A DNA stretch of 8,250 nucleotides from an uncultured Ilumatobacter sp. Lineage in GTDB: Bacteria > Actinomycetota > Acidimicrobiia > Acidimicrobiales > Ilumatobacteraceae. The notes below the pieces were generated by a model. That model saw only the letters and a program-made list of their open reading frames with translations, had not been told where the DNA came from and searched no databases. The DNA is taken from contig CALICC010000346.1 in assembly GCA_938049325.1 (NCBI GenBank), positions 1 to 8,250 on the forward strand, read 5' to 3'. Below, piece after piece: positions 1-5,640 of this stretch (positions are counted from its first letter, which is position 1; each line of letters begins with the position of its first letter). Both the position numbers and the translations under genes were made by a program.

Positions 1-186
1 CGCAGCCAACTCGGATCGACGTCGATGCTGCAACGCAAGCTCAAGGTCGGATTCGCTCGTGCGGGTCGCATCATGGATCTGCTCGAGACTCGCGGCGTGG
101 TTGGTCCGAGCGAAGGCTCCAAGGCCCGGTCGGTCCTGATGACCGTCGAAGAGTTCGAGCTGCTGCAACAAAACGGCCAGCTCTGA
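1..186 (+). CDS. ftsK: FtsK/SpoIIIE DNA translocase, C-terminal end (5' truncated by window)
   Basis: The window opens inside a reading frame (frame 1) whose last 61 codons form the winged-helix gamma domain of FtsK/SpoIIIE. The visible signature is STSMLQRKLKVGFARAGRIM followed by GVVGPSEGSKARSVL, the pattern that ends FtsK proteins. In the family this domain reads polar octamer sequences (KOPS/SRS) on the chromosome and orients the ATP-driven motor that moves DNA through the closing division septum; it also contacts XerD in some species. The motor (RecA-like) domain and membrane segments lie outside the window, so nothing can be said about them. The TGA stop is at 184-186. The next gene starts 32 bp downstream on the same strand, but it appears to carry its own promoter. 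Identification is secure from the motif; the gene is cut only by the window edge. Confidence 0.95.
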   Translation, partial: RSQLGSTSMLQRKLKVGFARAGRIMDLLETRGVVGPSEGSKARSVLMTVEEFELLQQNGQL

Positions 187-206
187 GCCGGTAGGGCAGC
201 GTTGTC

Positions 207-212
207 TACGCT
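207..212 (+). promoter_or_regulatory. Putative -10 element (TACGCT) of a leaderless promoter for the 219 gene
   Basis: TACGCT fits the TANNNT core of an actinobacterial -10 box. It is followed by exactly six bases (gcaaag) and then the GTG start at 219, so transcription would begin at or next to the start codon. No Shine-Dalgarno sequence precedes that GTG, which agrees with a leaderless mRNA. No good -35 hexamer is visible at the usual distance. The same geometry recurs before 2974 and 5641. The promoter role is inferred, not measured. Confidence 0.55.
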
Positions 213-218
213 GCAAAG

Positions 219-1325
219 GTGCGCGGCACGCTGACATTCCAAGATCCGGCCGGGGTCATCGATGATCACGAACGCCCGGGAGTGCTGCGTGCGGTGTCCG
301 TGCTCGGCGAGGTTCGCCAACTCGAGCTGCACGATCTCGCCGATCTCGACGTCGCCGAGCCACACCTGCTCGACGCCGGGTTCGAGATGGTCGATCTGTC
401 GGCCAACGAAGCGTTGCAGCGAGCGCTTGGCGACGTGCGTCGATCGGATCACTTGTCGACCGACGCCATCGATGACATCCGCGACAGCCTCACGGGCGAG
501 GTGCTCGAGCTCGAAAACGGCGCGTCGCTGCGGATCGACCTCATCGTCGACGACGGCCTGTTCCATCGACGCTCGGGGCCGAACGGGCTCAACGTCAACC
601 CGGACGGCATTCGTGGCCCGAACGGACACAACGGTGCCGATCAGGTTCACGGGGACCAAGACGTGTTCGGTACGCCGCTCCGGCAGCTGATGGACGGCGG
701 CGCGCCTCGATTCTTCCGGCATGTCTCACCTGACGGACGCAACGACGAGGCCACGGTCTGTCTGCTCAACTTGTGGATCCCGCTCGTTGCGCCGGTGCAG
801 CCGCTCGCACTGATGGACCGGCGCACACTCGACGCTCAGCGCCATCAGTTGCGGTACGGGCTGCCGGTCGACGGCTTCTTGGACCGCGATGACGACGCGG
901 TTGTCAACGACATCTGGAAGTTCCTGTACGACGATGCGCAGCGCTGGTTCGTCCGGACCGACATGGGACCCGGCCAGGGCTACGTCTTCGACACGCTCGG
1001 CACAGCGCACGGAGCGGCCGTGCTCCCTGGAGAAGACCTGCTCGAACGGTTGTATTTGGCGCTCGAACATCGATGCGCAGTGCTCGAGGCGGGCGATGCA
1101 GACGTGCCCGCCGATGTTGGCTCGCGATCGCTGCCCGTCGACGCACCTCTGTCGATCCGGGGCTCGGCGGAACGAATGTCGGCGCTCCTCGACGCCGCTC
1201 CGGACCGAGACGCTGCAGGGGGAGGCGCCATCGCTGGGTGGTGTGCTGACGCTCGACTTGCGATGAGCGGCGTCATCCGTCGCTCTATCGAGATGCGCCT
1301 GATGGCGACGCTGCACGTCGAGTGA
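219..1325 (+). CDS. CmcJ/NvfI-like putative Fe(II)/2-oxoglutarate oxygenase with C-terminal extension
   Basis: This 368-residue protein resembles the CmcJ/NvfI oxidoreductase family. An iron-binding HxD pair is visible at H144-G-D146, a family-like N-L-W-x-P segment at 184-188 followed by PVQPLAL, and a candidate distal iron ligand H264 in DTLGTAHGAAVLPGE. R277 and R285 follow and could bind the 2-oxoglutarate carboxylate. Members of this superfamily couple 2-oxoglutarate decarboxylation to substrate oxidation in the cytosol; the substrate here is unknown. Residues about 119-140 form a Gly/Asn/Pro-rich segment with GPNG at 120-123 and 133-136. Residues about 286-368 extend past the usual end of the fold and match nothing I recognise. 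The GTG start is chosen because it lies six bases after a -10-like box; there is no ribosome binding site. The gene runs convergent to sdaA with 15 bp between stops. That it is coding is likely; the family assignment is moderate because similarity is judged by motif only. Confidence 0.65.
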   Translation: MRGTLTFQDPAGVIDDHERPGVLRAVSVLGEVRQLELHDLADLDVAEPHLLDAGFEMVDLSANEALQRALGDVRRSDHLSTDAIDDIRDSLTGEVLELENGASLRIDLIVDDGLFHRRSGPNGLNVNPDGIRGPNGHNGADQVHGDQDVFGTPLRQLMDGGAPRFFRHVSPDGRNDEATVCLLNLWIPLVAPVQPLALMDRRTLDAQRHQLRYGLPVDGFLDRDDDAVVNDIWKFLYDDAQRWFVRTDMGPGQGYVFDTLGTAHGAAVLPGEDLLERLYLALEHRCAVLEAGDADVPADVGSRSLPVDAPLSIRGSAERMSALLDAAPDRDAAGGGAIAGWCADARLAMSGVIRRSIEMRLMATLHVE

Positions 1326-1340
1326 CGTCGCCAGGGCACA

Positions 1341-2873
1341 TCAGCACTCGACCACACTGACGGGGATGCGGGTGGCGAGGCCACCTTCGGCAGTCTCTTT
1401 GTAGTTGGCGTGCATGTCCTGAGCCGTTGCCCACATGGTCTCGATGACGTCGTCGAGTGAGACGCGAGCGAGTGCTGGATCGCTGGCGCGGGCGAGGTGC
1501 GACGCCGAGATCGCCTTCATCGCTCCCATCGCGTTGCGTTCGATGCATGGCACTTGGACGAGACCGCCGATCGGGTCGCAGGTGAGTCCGAGGTGATGCT
1601 CCATCGCGATCTCTGCGGCCATCAACGACTGCTCGACCGTGCCACCGCGACACTCGGTCAACGCTGCTGCGGCCATTGCCGAGGACACGCCGATCTCGGC
1701 TTGGCAGCCACCCATCGCTGCCGAAATCGTGGCACCCTTCTTGAAGATCGAGCCGATCTCAGCGGCGACCAGGAGGAACCGGATCGATTCCGCATCGAGT
1801 TCATCGGTCGTCCACTCATCGGAGTCGAGGCTTGCGAGGTGATGGAAAAGGACGGCAGGAAGCACACCTGCGGCACCGTTCGTCGGTGCGGTGACCACGC
1901 GGCCGAACGCAGCGTTCTCCTCGTTGACTGCGAGCGCGAGACAGCTGACGAGCTGCACCGTGTCGTCGAATCCGAGCGGTGAGCGCCGCAGCGTCTCGAA
2001 CCAGTCGGTCGAGTCGGTGAAGCGCGTGGCGTCGCCGAGCAGCGAGTCGTGCAAGGTCGCAGCGCGTCGAGCGACACCGAGCCCGCCCGGCAACGTTCCT
2101 TGCGTGGACACTCCGCGCCACACGCAATCACGCATCGCGTTTCTGATCTCCAAGAGGTCCGCGTCGATCTGTTCGTCTGTTCGCCATGTCCGCTCGTTGA
2201 TCCGCACGATGTCGGCGATCCCGCATCCGCGCTCGCTGCACCAGCGAGACACGTCGGCAGCATCGACGATCGGGTGATTCAGTCGCGTCGGGTCGGCGAA
2301 TTCGTGTGCCAGCTCACTGCCGTGACCGGAGCTCGAGGATGCGTGCTCGACGAACCCGCCGCCGATCGAAAACGACGTCTGCTGCGTTGCGGTGCCCCGC
2401 GAGTCGACGGCGGTGAACCGCATGCCGTTCGGATGGACGGAGAGCGTCGTCCCGGCGTCGAACACGACGTCGCGTTCGCGCACGAACGGAACCGCAGCTG
2501 TCGCCCCGACGAGCAACTCGCCGGCCTCGAGCACCTGGGGGCCGAGGTGCTGAACGATGTCGACGTCGCAGGTGACCGGGTCGTGCCCGGCGAGACCCAT
2601 CATCGCGGCGATCCCGCTGCCGTGTCCGCGGCCGGTCTTCGCGAGCGATCCGAAGAATCGCACCTCGATGGCGACCACGTCGTCGAGCACCGCCTCGTGC
2701 CGCAATCGATCGACGAAGTGCAGTGCTGCACGCCATGGTCCGAGCGTGTGCGAACTCGATGGGCCGACGCCGATCTTCAGCATGTCGAACACACTGATCG
2801 GCCCGACTGGATCCCCGTCGGTGCTCGCCTCGGTGCTGGCTGGGGCGCCGGTATCGGCGGGCACGTTGTTCAT
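1341..2873 (-). CDS. sdaA: L-serine dehydratase (L-serine ammonia-lyase), single-chain iron-sulfur type
   Basis: The protein has 510 residues and deaminates L-serine to pyruvate and ammonia using a [4Fe-4S] cluster, not pyridoxal phosphate. The beta-domain motif GPSSSHTLGP is at 37-46 and the alpha-domain motif TAPTNGAAG at 328-336. Candidate cluster ligands are C390, C432 and C443; their spacing (42, then 11) matches the three cluster cysteines of Legionella L-serine dehydratase as I recall them. The last residue is C510, matching the family's 'tail-in-mouth' C-terminal cysteine that ligates the fourth iron. The family-like part begins near ISVFDMLKIG (residue 26), so the ATG at 2873 adds about 25 Ala/Thr/Ser/Asp-rich residues. 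An AAGG lies very close to that ATG, and no later start codon would keep the conserved N-terminus. The gene is divergent from the oxygenase at 2974 and is a single cistron on its strand here. It is probably a catabolic or serine-detoxifying enzyme. Function is confident; regulation is unknown. Confidence 0.95.
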   Translation of the reverse strand: MNNVPADTGAPASTEASTDGDPVGPISVFDMLKIGVGPSSSHTLGPWRAALHFVDRLRHEAVLDDVVAIEVRFFGSLAKTGRGHGSGIAAMMGLAGHDPVTCDVDIVQHLGPQVLEAGELLVGATAAVPFVRERDVVFDAGTTLSVHPNGMRFTAVDSRGTATQQTSFSIGGGFVEHASSSSGHGSELAHEFADPTRLNHPIVDAADVSRWCSERGCGIADIVRINERTWRTDEQIDADLLEIRNAMRDCVWRGVSTQGTLPGGLGVARRAATLHDSLLGDATRFTDSTDWFETLRRSPLGFDDTVQLVSCLALAVNEENAAFGRVVTAPTNGAAGVLPAVLFHHLASLDSDEWTTDELDAESIRFLLVAAEIGSIFKKGATISAAMGGCQAEIGVSSAMAAAALTECRGGTVEQSLMAAEIAMEHHLGLTCDPIGGLVQVPCIERNAMGAMKAISASHLARASDPALARVSLDDVIETMWATAQDMHANYKETAEGGLATRIPVSVVEC

Positions 2874-2929
2874 CGCCTTCAGTCTCGCGGGCGCAGGCCG
2901 CGGATCGGCAGCTCTTGATCGACGATCGG

Positions 2930-2945
2930 TCTCCCTACCGGGAGA
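2930..2945. promoter_or_regulatory. Perfect inverted repeat in the sdaA/oxygenase divergent gap (operator candidate)
   Basis: TCTCCC-TACC-GGGAGA is a perfect 6-bp palindrome with a 4-bp centre. It lies in the 100-bp gap between two divergent starts, 57 bp upstream of the sdaA ATG and 29 bp upstream of the oxygenase GTG. It covers the place where a -35 box would sit for the -10-like hexamer at 2962, a usual position for a repressor or activator site. No run of T follows it and it precedes rather than follows genes, so a terminator is unlikely. The binding protein is unknown. Confidence 0.4.
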
Positions 2946-2961
2946 GTCCCGTCCGATTTTG

Positions 2962-2967
2962 TAGGTT
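2962..2967 (+). promoter_or_regulatory. Putative -10 element (TAGGTT) of a leaderless promoter for the 2974 gene
   Basis: TAGGTT fits TANNNT and is followed by exactly six bases (gacggc) and the GTG start at 2974. The bases before the GTG contain no purine-rich ribosome binding site, so a leaderless transcript is the simplest reading. The -35 region carries the inverted repeat at 2930-2945 instead of a TTGACA-like box, which would suit an activator-dependent or repressible promoter. Inferred from geometry only. Confidence 0.55.
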
Positions 2968-2973
2968 GACGGC

Positions 2974-3939
2974 GTGGACGTGCCGGTGATCGACCTGTTC
3001 GAGTTCCGCGACAGAACGACCGACGGGCCGACGCCGGTGACCGCCGCAATCGATCAGGCGTGCCGCGATGTCGGGTTCTTCTCCGTCGTGGGCCACGGTG
3101 TCGACCCTGCTGTGATCGATGCAGCGCACGAAGCGGCGCTCGATTTCTTCGATCGGCCGCTTGTGGACCGAGTGACCGCGATCAAGCCGGAGCCGACCTA
3201 CCCCTACGGGTACTCGCCGTTCTCAGGTGAGGCGCTGAGTCGATCGATCGGCGGCGCTGCGGTTCCGGATCTGAAAGAGACGTTCAACGTCGGGCCGGTC
3301 GGTGCGCCTCCTCGTCCGCGAGCCGAGATGGTCGACCCGGACGAGCGTGACGTATGGGCGCCGACACTCTGGCCGGAGGCGGTGCCCGGGCTCCGGCCGG
3401 CGCTCGAGGCGTATTGGTGTGCGATGGGCGCGCTCGCCGCGGATCTGATGCGAGCGTTTGCCGTGGCGCTGGGGCAGCCGGAGCGGACGTTCGATGCTCT
3501 GATCGATCAGCACACCTCGGCACTCCGGCTCGCGCACTACCCGCCCCTCGACGCGCCACCTGCGGTCGGATCGTTTCGGGCCGGCGCCCACACCGACTAC
3601 GGGACGCTGACGATCTTGTGCCTCGATGCCGAACCAGGTCTCCAGGTGGAGAACGCTGCGGGGGAGTGGTTCGACGTCGAGGCCCCCGACGGCGCTCTCG
3701 TCGTCAATCTCGGCGACCTGATGCAGCGCTGGAGCAACGACCGTTGGCGGTCGACGATGCATCGGGTCGTCGTCCCCGAGGGACGTCACGGCGAGCGTCG
3801 GCTCACGATGCCGTTCTTCCACAACGCGAACTGGAATGCCGTCGTGGAGTGCATCACCGTCGACGGCGAGGCGCCCCGGCACAAACCGGTCGAAGCCGGG
3901 GCACATCTCATGTCGAAGTTTCGTTCGACGGTCACCTGA
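2974..3939 (+). CDS. Isopenicillin N synthase family Fe(II)/2-oxoglutarate-dependent oxygenase
   Basis: This is a 321-residue non-heme iron oxygenase. The N-terminal DIOX_N region starts with PVIDLFEF and includes VGFFSVVGHGVD near residues 32-43. The C-terminal jelly-roll carries the facial triad: H206 and D208 in AHTDYGTLTIL and H263 in MHRVVVP. R276-L-T278 before MPFF corresponds to the RxS motif that holds 2-oxoglutarate, with Thr replacing Ser. Members hydroxylate, desaturate or cyclise small molecules in the cytosol; a true penicillin-type cyclase is not implied, since most bacterial members have unknown substrates. The length is normal for the family. GTG at 2974 is preferred because it is in register with the -10-like box and lies at the conserved N-terminus. 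The gene is divergent from sdaA and converges on the DinB-like gene with 12 bp between stops. The family is certain, the substrate unknown. A physiological link to serine metabolism is possible only through the shared upstream region. Confidence 0.9.
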   Translation: MDVPVIDLFEFRDRTTDGPTPVTAAIDQACRDVGFFSVVGHGVDPAVIDAAHEAALDFFDRPLVDRVTAIKPEPTYPYGYSPFSGEALSRSIGGAAVPDLKETFNVGPVGAPPRPRAEMVDPDERDVWAPTLWPEAVPGLRPALEAYWCAMGALAADLMRAFAVALGQPERTFDALIDQHTSALRLAHYPPLDAPPAVGSFRAGAHTDYGTLTILCLDAEPGLQVENAAGEWFDVEAPDGALVVNLGDLMQRWSNDRWRSTMHRVVVPEGRHGERRLTMPFFHNANWNAVVECITVDGEAPRHKPVEAGAHLMSKFRSTVT

Positions 3940-3944
3940 CCGGT
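3929..3944. repeat. Short inverted repeat at the oxygenase stop codon that echoes the 4614-4638 operator
   Basis: CGGTCA-CC-TGACCG is a perfect 6+6 palindrome spanning the oxygenase TGA stop. TGACCGGT at 3937-3944 is identical to eight bases of one arm of the divergent-gap palindrome (4629-4636), and the 11-mer CGGTCACCTGA at 3929-3939 recurs at 4618-4628. The 2-bp centre is too tight for an RNA hairpin and no T run follows, so it is not a good intrinsic terminator. It could be a secondary regulator site, or a coincidence of a coding end. Confidence 0.3.
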
Positions 3945-3951
3945 CGCCGCG

Positions 3952-4602
3952 TCAGGCGTTCACGCGCCACTTCTCCACTTGGCGACCCTGCCAACCCACG
4001 AGGTGTTCGATCATCGGAGCATCGTCGCCAGGCCGAACCACAGGATCGAACGGCATGAACTCATCACGCGGCGATTCGGGAATCCCGATCTTCGACATCT
4101 CGAAATGCACGTTGACGTCCTGTGTTGGCCAATTCAGGTCGACACCGATCGACACCGCGAGATCCCAGGTGTGGACCAACGTCTCGCCCGCATACACGCC
4201 GATGACCGCGGCGCCCGGGAACGTGCCCCACGGAACCTCGATCATCTGGTCGAGCGTCGAGTCGTCGGTCCAGTTCTCGTGGAGTCGTGTGGCGCTGGTG
4301 TGTGCGGCGTCAACGAGACGCTCGATGGCAACGTCGGCGAGGATCGGCATCTCGGGTATGTCCTGGTCGGTTGGGCCGGCGGCTGCCCGGTCGAGCACAG
4401 CAATGAGGTGCTGCGCCAGTTGCAGCACGTTCCAGTCGGCGCACGGCGTGGGGCGATCGGCGTTGTCTGCGGCGACGCAGCCGATCACGGCTCGCATGGC
4501 CTGAACGGATCGCGCCATGGCGCCGCGTGGATCGTCGAGTGCCAGTGGCTCGCCGTCGGTGTAGTCGATGTGAATCTCTGTGATGTTGTTCATGGAGCTC
4601 AC
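3952..4602 (-). CDS. DinB/mycothiol maleylpyruvate isomerase-like (TIGR03086-type) putative metal-binding protein
   Basis: This 216-residue protein has the pattern of the actinobacterial TIGR03086 branch of the DinB-like four-helix fold. TPCADWNVLQLAQHL is at 52-66, with H65 as the first likely metal ligand, and GETLVHTWDLA is at 139-149, where H144 and D147 fall at the second ligand site. The C-terminal FDPVVRP and IEHLVGWQGR segments are also typical. Relatives include thiol-dependent transferases that use mycothiol or bacillithiol with a divalent metal, but most members have no known reaction and I assign none. The first ~25 residues precede the fold. GTG at 4602 is preferred over the in-frame ATG at 4593 because GGGGTG (minus strand, 4612-4607) sits at ribosome-binding distance. 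The gene is divergent from a WYL regulator across 54 bp that hold a strong palindrome, so it is the probable target of that regulator. Cytosolic; no signal peptide or membrane segment is visible. Confidence 0.82.
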   Translation of the reverse strand: MSSMNNITEIHIDYTDGEPLALDDPRGAMARSVQAMRAVIGCVAADNADRPTPCADWNVLQLAQHLIAVLDRAAAGPTDQDIPEMPILADVAIERLVDAAHTSATRLHENWTDDSTLDQMIEVPWGTFPGAAVIGVYAGETLVHTWDLAVSIGVDLNWPTQDVNVHFEMSKIGIPESPRDEFMPFDPVVRPGDDAPMIEHLVGWQGRQVEKWRVNA

Positions 4603-4606
4603 GATG

Positions 4607-4612
4607 CACCCC
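4607..4612 (-). promoter_or_regulatory. Ribosome binding site deciding the GTG start at 4602
   Basis: On the minus strand GGGGTG is followed by CATC and then the GTG at 4602, so the GGGG core ends six bases before the start. It resembles the GGAGGTG anti-SD complement with one mismatch. The alternative ATG at 4593 has no comparable site, so the upstream GTG is preferred. Confidence 0.5.
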
Positions 4613-4613
4613 G

Positions 4614-4638
4614 AAACCGGTCACCTGATGACCGGTTT
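4614..4638. promoter_or_regulatory. Perfect 10+10 bp inverted repeat between divergent WYL regulator and DinB-like gene (operator candidate)
   Basis: The arms are AAACCGGTCA (4614-4623) and TGACCGGTTT (4629-4638), perfectly complementary with a 5-bp spacer (CCTGA). Each arm also contains the 6-bp palindrome ACCGGT, the two copies being 15 bp apart. The site lies 18 bp upstream of the regulator ATG and 11 bp upstream of the divergent GTG, so a bound dimer could block both promoters. WYL/YafY-type regulators often control the gene next to them, which makes autoregulation plus control of the DinB-like gene the natural reading. There is no T run, and its location between divergent starts argues against a terminator. 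Confidence 0.7.
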
Positions 4639-4644
4639 GAATGA

Positions 4645-4650
4645 AAGACT
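4645..4650 (+). promoter_or_regulatory. Weak -10-like hexamer (AAGACT) before the WYL regulator
   Basis: AAGACT ends exactly six bases before the ATG at 4657, the same register as the three TANNNT boxes in this window, but its first base is A instead of T. GGAG at 4651-4654 lies only two bases from the ATG, too close for an efficient ribosome binding site. A weak leaderless promoter is therefore possible. The palindrome 4614-4638 would cover its -35 region. Confidence 0.3.
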
Positions 4651-4656
4651 GGAGAA

Positions 4657-5631
4657 ATGCGAGCGGACCGTCTGGTGGCCACCCTGTTGATGCTGCAAGC
4701 GCGTGAAACGGTCACGGCGCGCGAAGTCGCCGATGAGCTGGAGGTCAGCGAGCGGACGGCACGCCGAGACCTCGATGCGCTCGCAGTGGCCGGAATCCCG
4801 GTGTATTCGATTCAAGGGCGGGGCGGCGGGTGGCGACTGATCGGCGGTGCACGAACCGATCTCACCGGTCTGCAGTCGGCGGAAGCCCGAGCGTTGTTGA
4901 CGATGGCTGCGGCGACTGGGCAGGCGACCCCTGAGTTTGCGTCGGCGATGCGCAAGCTCACCCGAGCGCTACCTGAGCCGGTTCGGACCGAGGCGGAACG
5001 GGCCATGGCTGCAGTGGTCAGCGACGGCGCAGCATGGGGCAACCGTCAGGCCTCGGTCCTCGATGAACCTCGTCGCGACGAGTGGATCGAGCCGCTGCAG
5101 CGGGCGGTCATTCAGCGGCGATCCGTCACGCTCGGGTATGACACGCCACGCAAAGGGCGGTCTCAACGACGGGTCGATGCGCTGGGCCTCATCACGAAGC
5201 AGGGCGTCTGGTATCTGCTGGCCGACACGAAGGCTGGTCGTCGTTCGTTCCGTCTCGATCGGATGTGGTCCGTGGAGCTCAGCGACGACGTGTTCGAGTT
5301 TCCCGACGACTTCGATCTGGAGGCTGAGTGGGAGGACATCACCACTGGCTACATCGAACGGTCGTTGCGGGTCACGTGCGAGGCAATCGTCGACGCGTGG
5401 GCGATCCCCGTACTGCGGGCGCTCGGCGTGGAAACGGTGGTCCACGAACAGCAACCTGACGGCCGGAGCCGGGCGACCCTCGGAGCGTGGAACGCTGATG
5501 TTCTGGCGGCAGAAATCGCCGGTGTGATCGCCGGGGTCGAGCTGCTCGACCCACCCCGGGAGCTCACAGCGCGCCTTTCGGAGATCGGCACGATGTTGGT
5601 GTCACGGTTCGGTCGGAGCGCGGAGCGATAG
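4657..5631 (+). CDS. WYL-domain transcriptional regulator (YafY/DeoR-like HTH)
   Basis: This 324-residue protein has the three-part layout of WYL regulators. An N-terminal HTH_11-type winged helix covers residues 1-60: VTAREVADELEVSERTARRD is the helix-turn-helix and QGRGGGWRL the wing. A WYL domain spans about 145-215, with the naming W185-Y186-L187 in GVWYLLAD and downstream FRLDRM. A C-terminal WCX region (about 235-320) ends in LLDPPRELTARLSEIG. WYL domains are thought to sense small molecules or nucleic acid and to alter DNA binding; the ligand here is unknown. The length is normal. The ATG at 4657 gives the usual N-terminus. The gene is divergent from the DinB-like gene, with the palindrome at 4614-4638 between them as its likely operator. 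Its TAG stop lies inside the -10-like box of rimO, and the rimO start is only 9 bp further, so read-through into the rimO operon is possible. Family confident, target inferred. Confidence 0.93.
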   Translation: MRADRLVATLLMLQARETVTAREVADELEVSERTARRDLDALAVAGIPVYSIQGRGGGWRLIGGARTDLTGLQSAEARALLTMAAATGQATPEFASAMRKLTRALPEPVRTEAERAMAAVVSDGAAWGNRQASVLDEPRRDEWIEPLQRAVIQRRSVTLGYDTPRKGRSQRRVDALGLITKQGVWYLLADTKAGRRSFRLDRMWSVELSDDVFEFPDDFDLEAEWEDITTGYIERSLRVTCEAIVDAWAIPVLRALGVETVVHEQQPDGRSRATLGAWNADVLAAEIAGVIAGVELLDPPRELTARLSEIGTMLVSRFGRSAER

Positions 5632-5634
5632 CGT
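5629..5634 (+). promoter_or_regulatory. Putative -10 element (TAGCGT) of a leaderless promoter for the rimO-pgsA-cinA operon
   Basis: TAGCGT fits TANNNT and is followed by exactly six bases (gcccgt) and the GTG start of rimO at 5641. Its first three bases are the TAG stop codon of the upstream regulator gene. No ribosome binding site precedes the GTG, in agreement with leaderless translation. No clear -35 box is visible. Confidence 0.55.
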
Positions 5635-5640
5635 GCCCGT

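Noticed and set aside
726..1316. Minus-strand frame (196 codons) opposite the CmcJ-like gene as the true gene
   Set aside because: The plus frame contains ordered family motifs (HxD, NLWxP, distal His) and a promoter in register; the minus frame has none of these.
1326..1340. Bidirectional terminator between the convergent CmcJ-like gene and sdaA
   Set aside because: The 15-bp gap has no stem-loop or T/A tracts; termination there would need Rho or sequence not recognisable by eye.
2049..2918. Long + strand open frame (289 codons) opposite sdaA
   Set aside because: It lies antisense to a clearly conserved enzyme, and its translation is low-complexity with no recognisable motif. Long antisense frames are expected in GC-rich coding DNA.
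2902..2930. Clustered GATCG repeats in the sdaA/oxygenase gap as a regulatory array
   Set aside because: GATCG/CGATC is abundant throughout the coding sequence of this window, so the cluster fits background composition.
219..3939. A CmcJ-like and an isopenicillin-N-synthase-like protein close together, suggesting a beta-lactam (cephamycin) cluster
   Set aside because: Both belong to very large families with mostly unknown substrates. There is no ACV synthetase, acyltransferase or other beta-lactam gene in the window, and a serine dehydratase on the opposite strand lies between them.
4614..4638. The 10-bp stem as an intrinsic terminator
   Set aside because: It lies between two divergent gene starts with no gene ending into it, and no T run follows on either strand.
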